Shown piece by piece: positions 63,974 to 64,000 of a stretch of 64,000 bases of DNA; the first letter of the stretch is position 1; each line of letters begins with the position of its first letter. The stretch spans positions 80,438-144,437 of the forward strand of contig JAHELJ010000009.1 of the NCBI GenBank assembly GCA_024644235.1, given 5' to 3'. The DNA is from Lewinellaceae bacterium. Its GTDB lineage: Bacteria > Bacteroidota > Bacteroidia > Chitinophagales > Saprospiraceae. The position numbers and the translations under genes were made by a program. The notes beneath the pieces are model-generated. The model was given only the letters and a program-made list of their open reading frames with translations. It did not search any database and was not told the DNA's origin.

Positions 63974-64000
63974 CTATTCAATCACGATCATTTTCTTCGT
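63974..64000 (-). CDS. 3' end of another gene, probably a T9SS cargo (partial)
   Basis: The minus strand ends in a frame reading TKKMIVIE then TAG. The basic-then-hydrophobic ending K-K-x-I-V-I-E is a common last strand of type A T9SS sorting domains, and a terminator follows. Only eight residues are visible, so the call is tentative. Confidence 0.5.
   Translation of the reverse strand, partial: TKKMIVIE

Noticed and set aside
1..64000. Mobile elements, prophage, defence islands or integrons
   Set aside because: I saw no transposase, integrase, phage structural gene, restriction enzyme, toxin-antitoxin pair or terminal inverted repeats. The gene content is core chromosomal.

Overview
The window looks like the chromosome of a free-living Bacteroidota bacterium, most likely from the Saprospiria (Saprospiraceae or relatives). 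The reasons are a complete type IX secretion/gliding core (a porP/sprF-like gene followed by gldK-gldL-gldM-gldN), a PorX-type regulator with response-regulator and PglZ domains, long cysteine-rich secreted proteins with type IX C-terminal sorting domains and a dockerin-like segment, a lack of Shine-Dalgarno leaders, and many upstream boxes of the Bacteroidota form TAnnTTTG. The lineage is inferred from gene content; no 16S gene is present.

Layout. 1-7.4 kb: the end of a small membrane protein gene, porX, an HD phosphohydrolase, a secreted protein built of 23-residue repeats, glyA, truA and a DoxX-like membrane protein. 7.5-11.4 kb: the protein quality-control block tig-clpP-clpX, then tRNA-Leu(UAG) behind an unexplained GC-rich segment. 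11.5-15.5 kb: rsh (ppGpp), a Fur-family regulator and purA. 15.5-19.5 kb: a minus-strand operon of rimK, an M14 aspartoacylase-like peptidase, dacB and a lipoprotein-type methyltransferase. 19.6-26.2 kb: an MFS permease, a beta-helix lipoprotein and a three-gene glycosyltransferase cassette. 26.2-32.0 kb: the T9SS core. 32.1-40.2 kb: housekeeping genes (MBL hydrolase, ppx, a metal permease fused to a DtxR-like regulator, rbfA, recG, a serA-like gene). 40.2-47.3 kb: purH-coaX-outer membrane protein-two paralogous TPR proteins-FKBP lipoprotein. 47.4-57.3 kb: tdk, rhomboid, murQ-symporter-upp, lipA, dprA, RNase H, def and ruvX. 57.4-64 kb: two large secreted adhesin-like proteins and the last codons of a third gene that also looks like a T9SS cargo.

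How it fits together. The window carries both the machine (GldKLMN and PorP), its likely regulator (PorX) and likely cargo (the two or three CTD proteins). Most of the rest is core metabolism and genome maintenance, and gene packing is very tight: several convergent pairs overlap at their 3' ends. I see no insertion sequence, prophage, CRISPR array or defence island.

Most worth a second look: a GATC-GATC duplication at the end of gldK that seems to shift the frame off a longer C-terminus; the permease-DtxR fusion, organised like chlamydial YtgCR; the GC-rich transcribed-looking segment before tRNA-Leu; a dockerin and a cohesin-like domain in one T9SS cargo; and a methyltransferase with a lipoprotein signal. 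I found no clearly new multi-gene system; these are the best leads.
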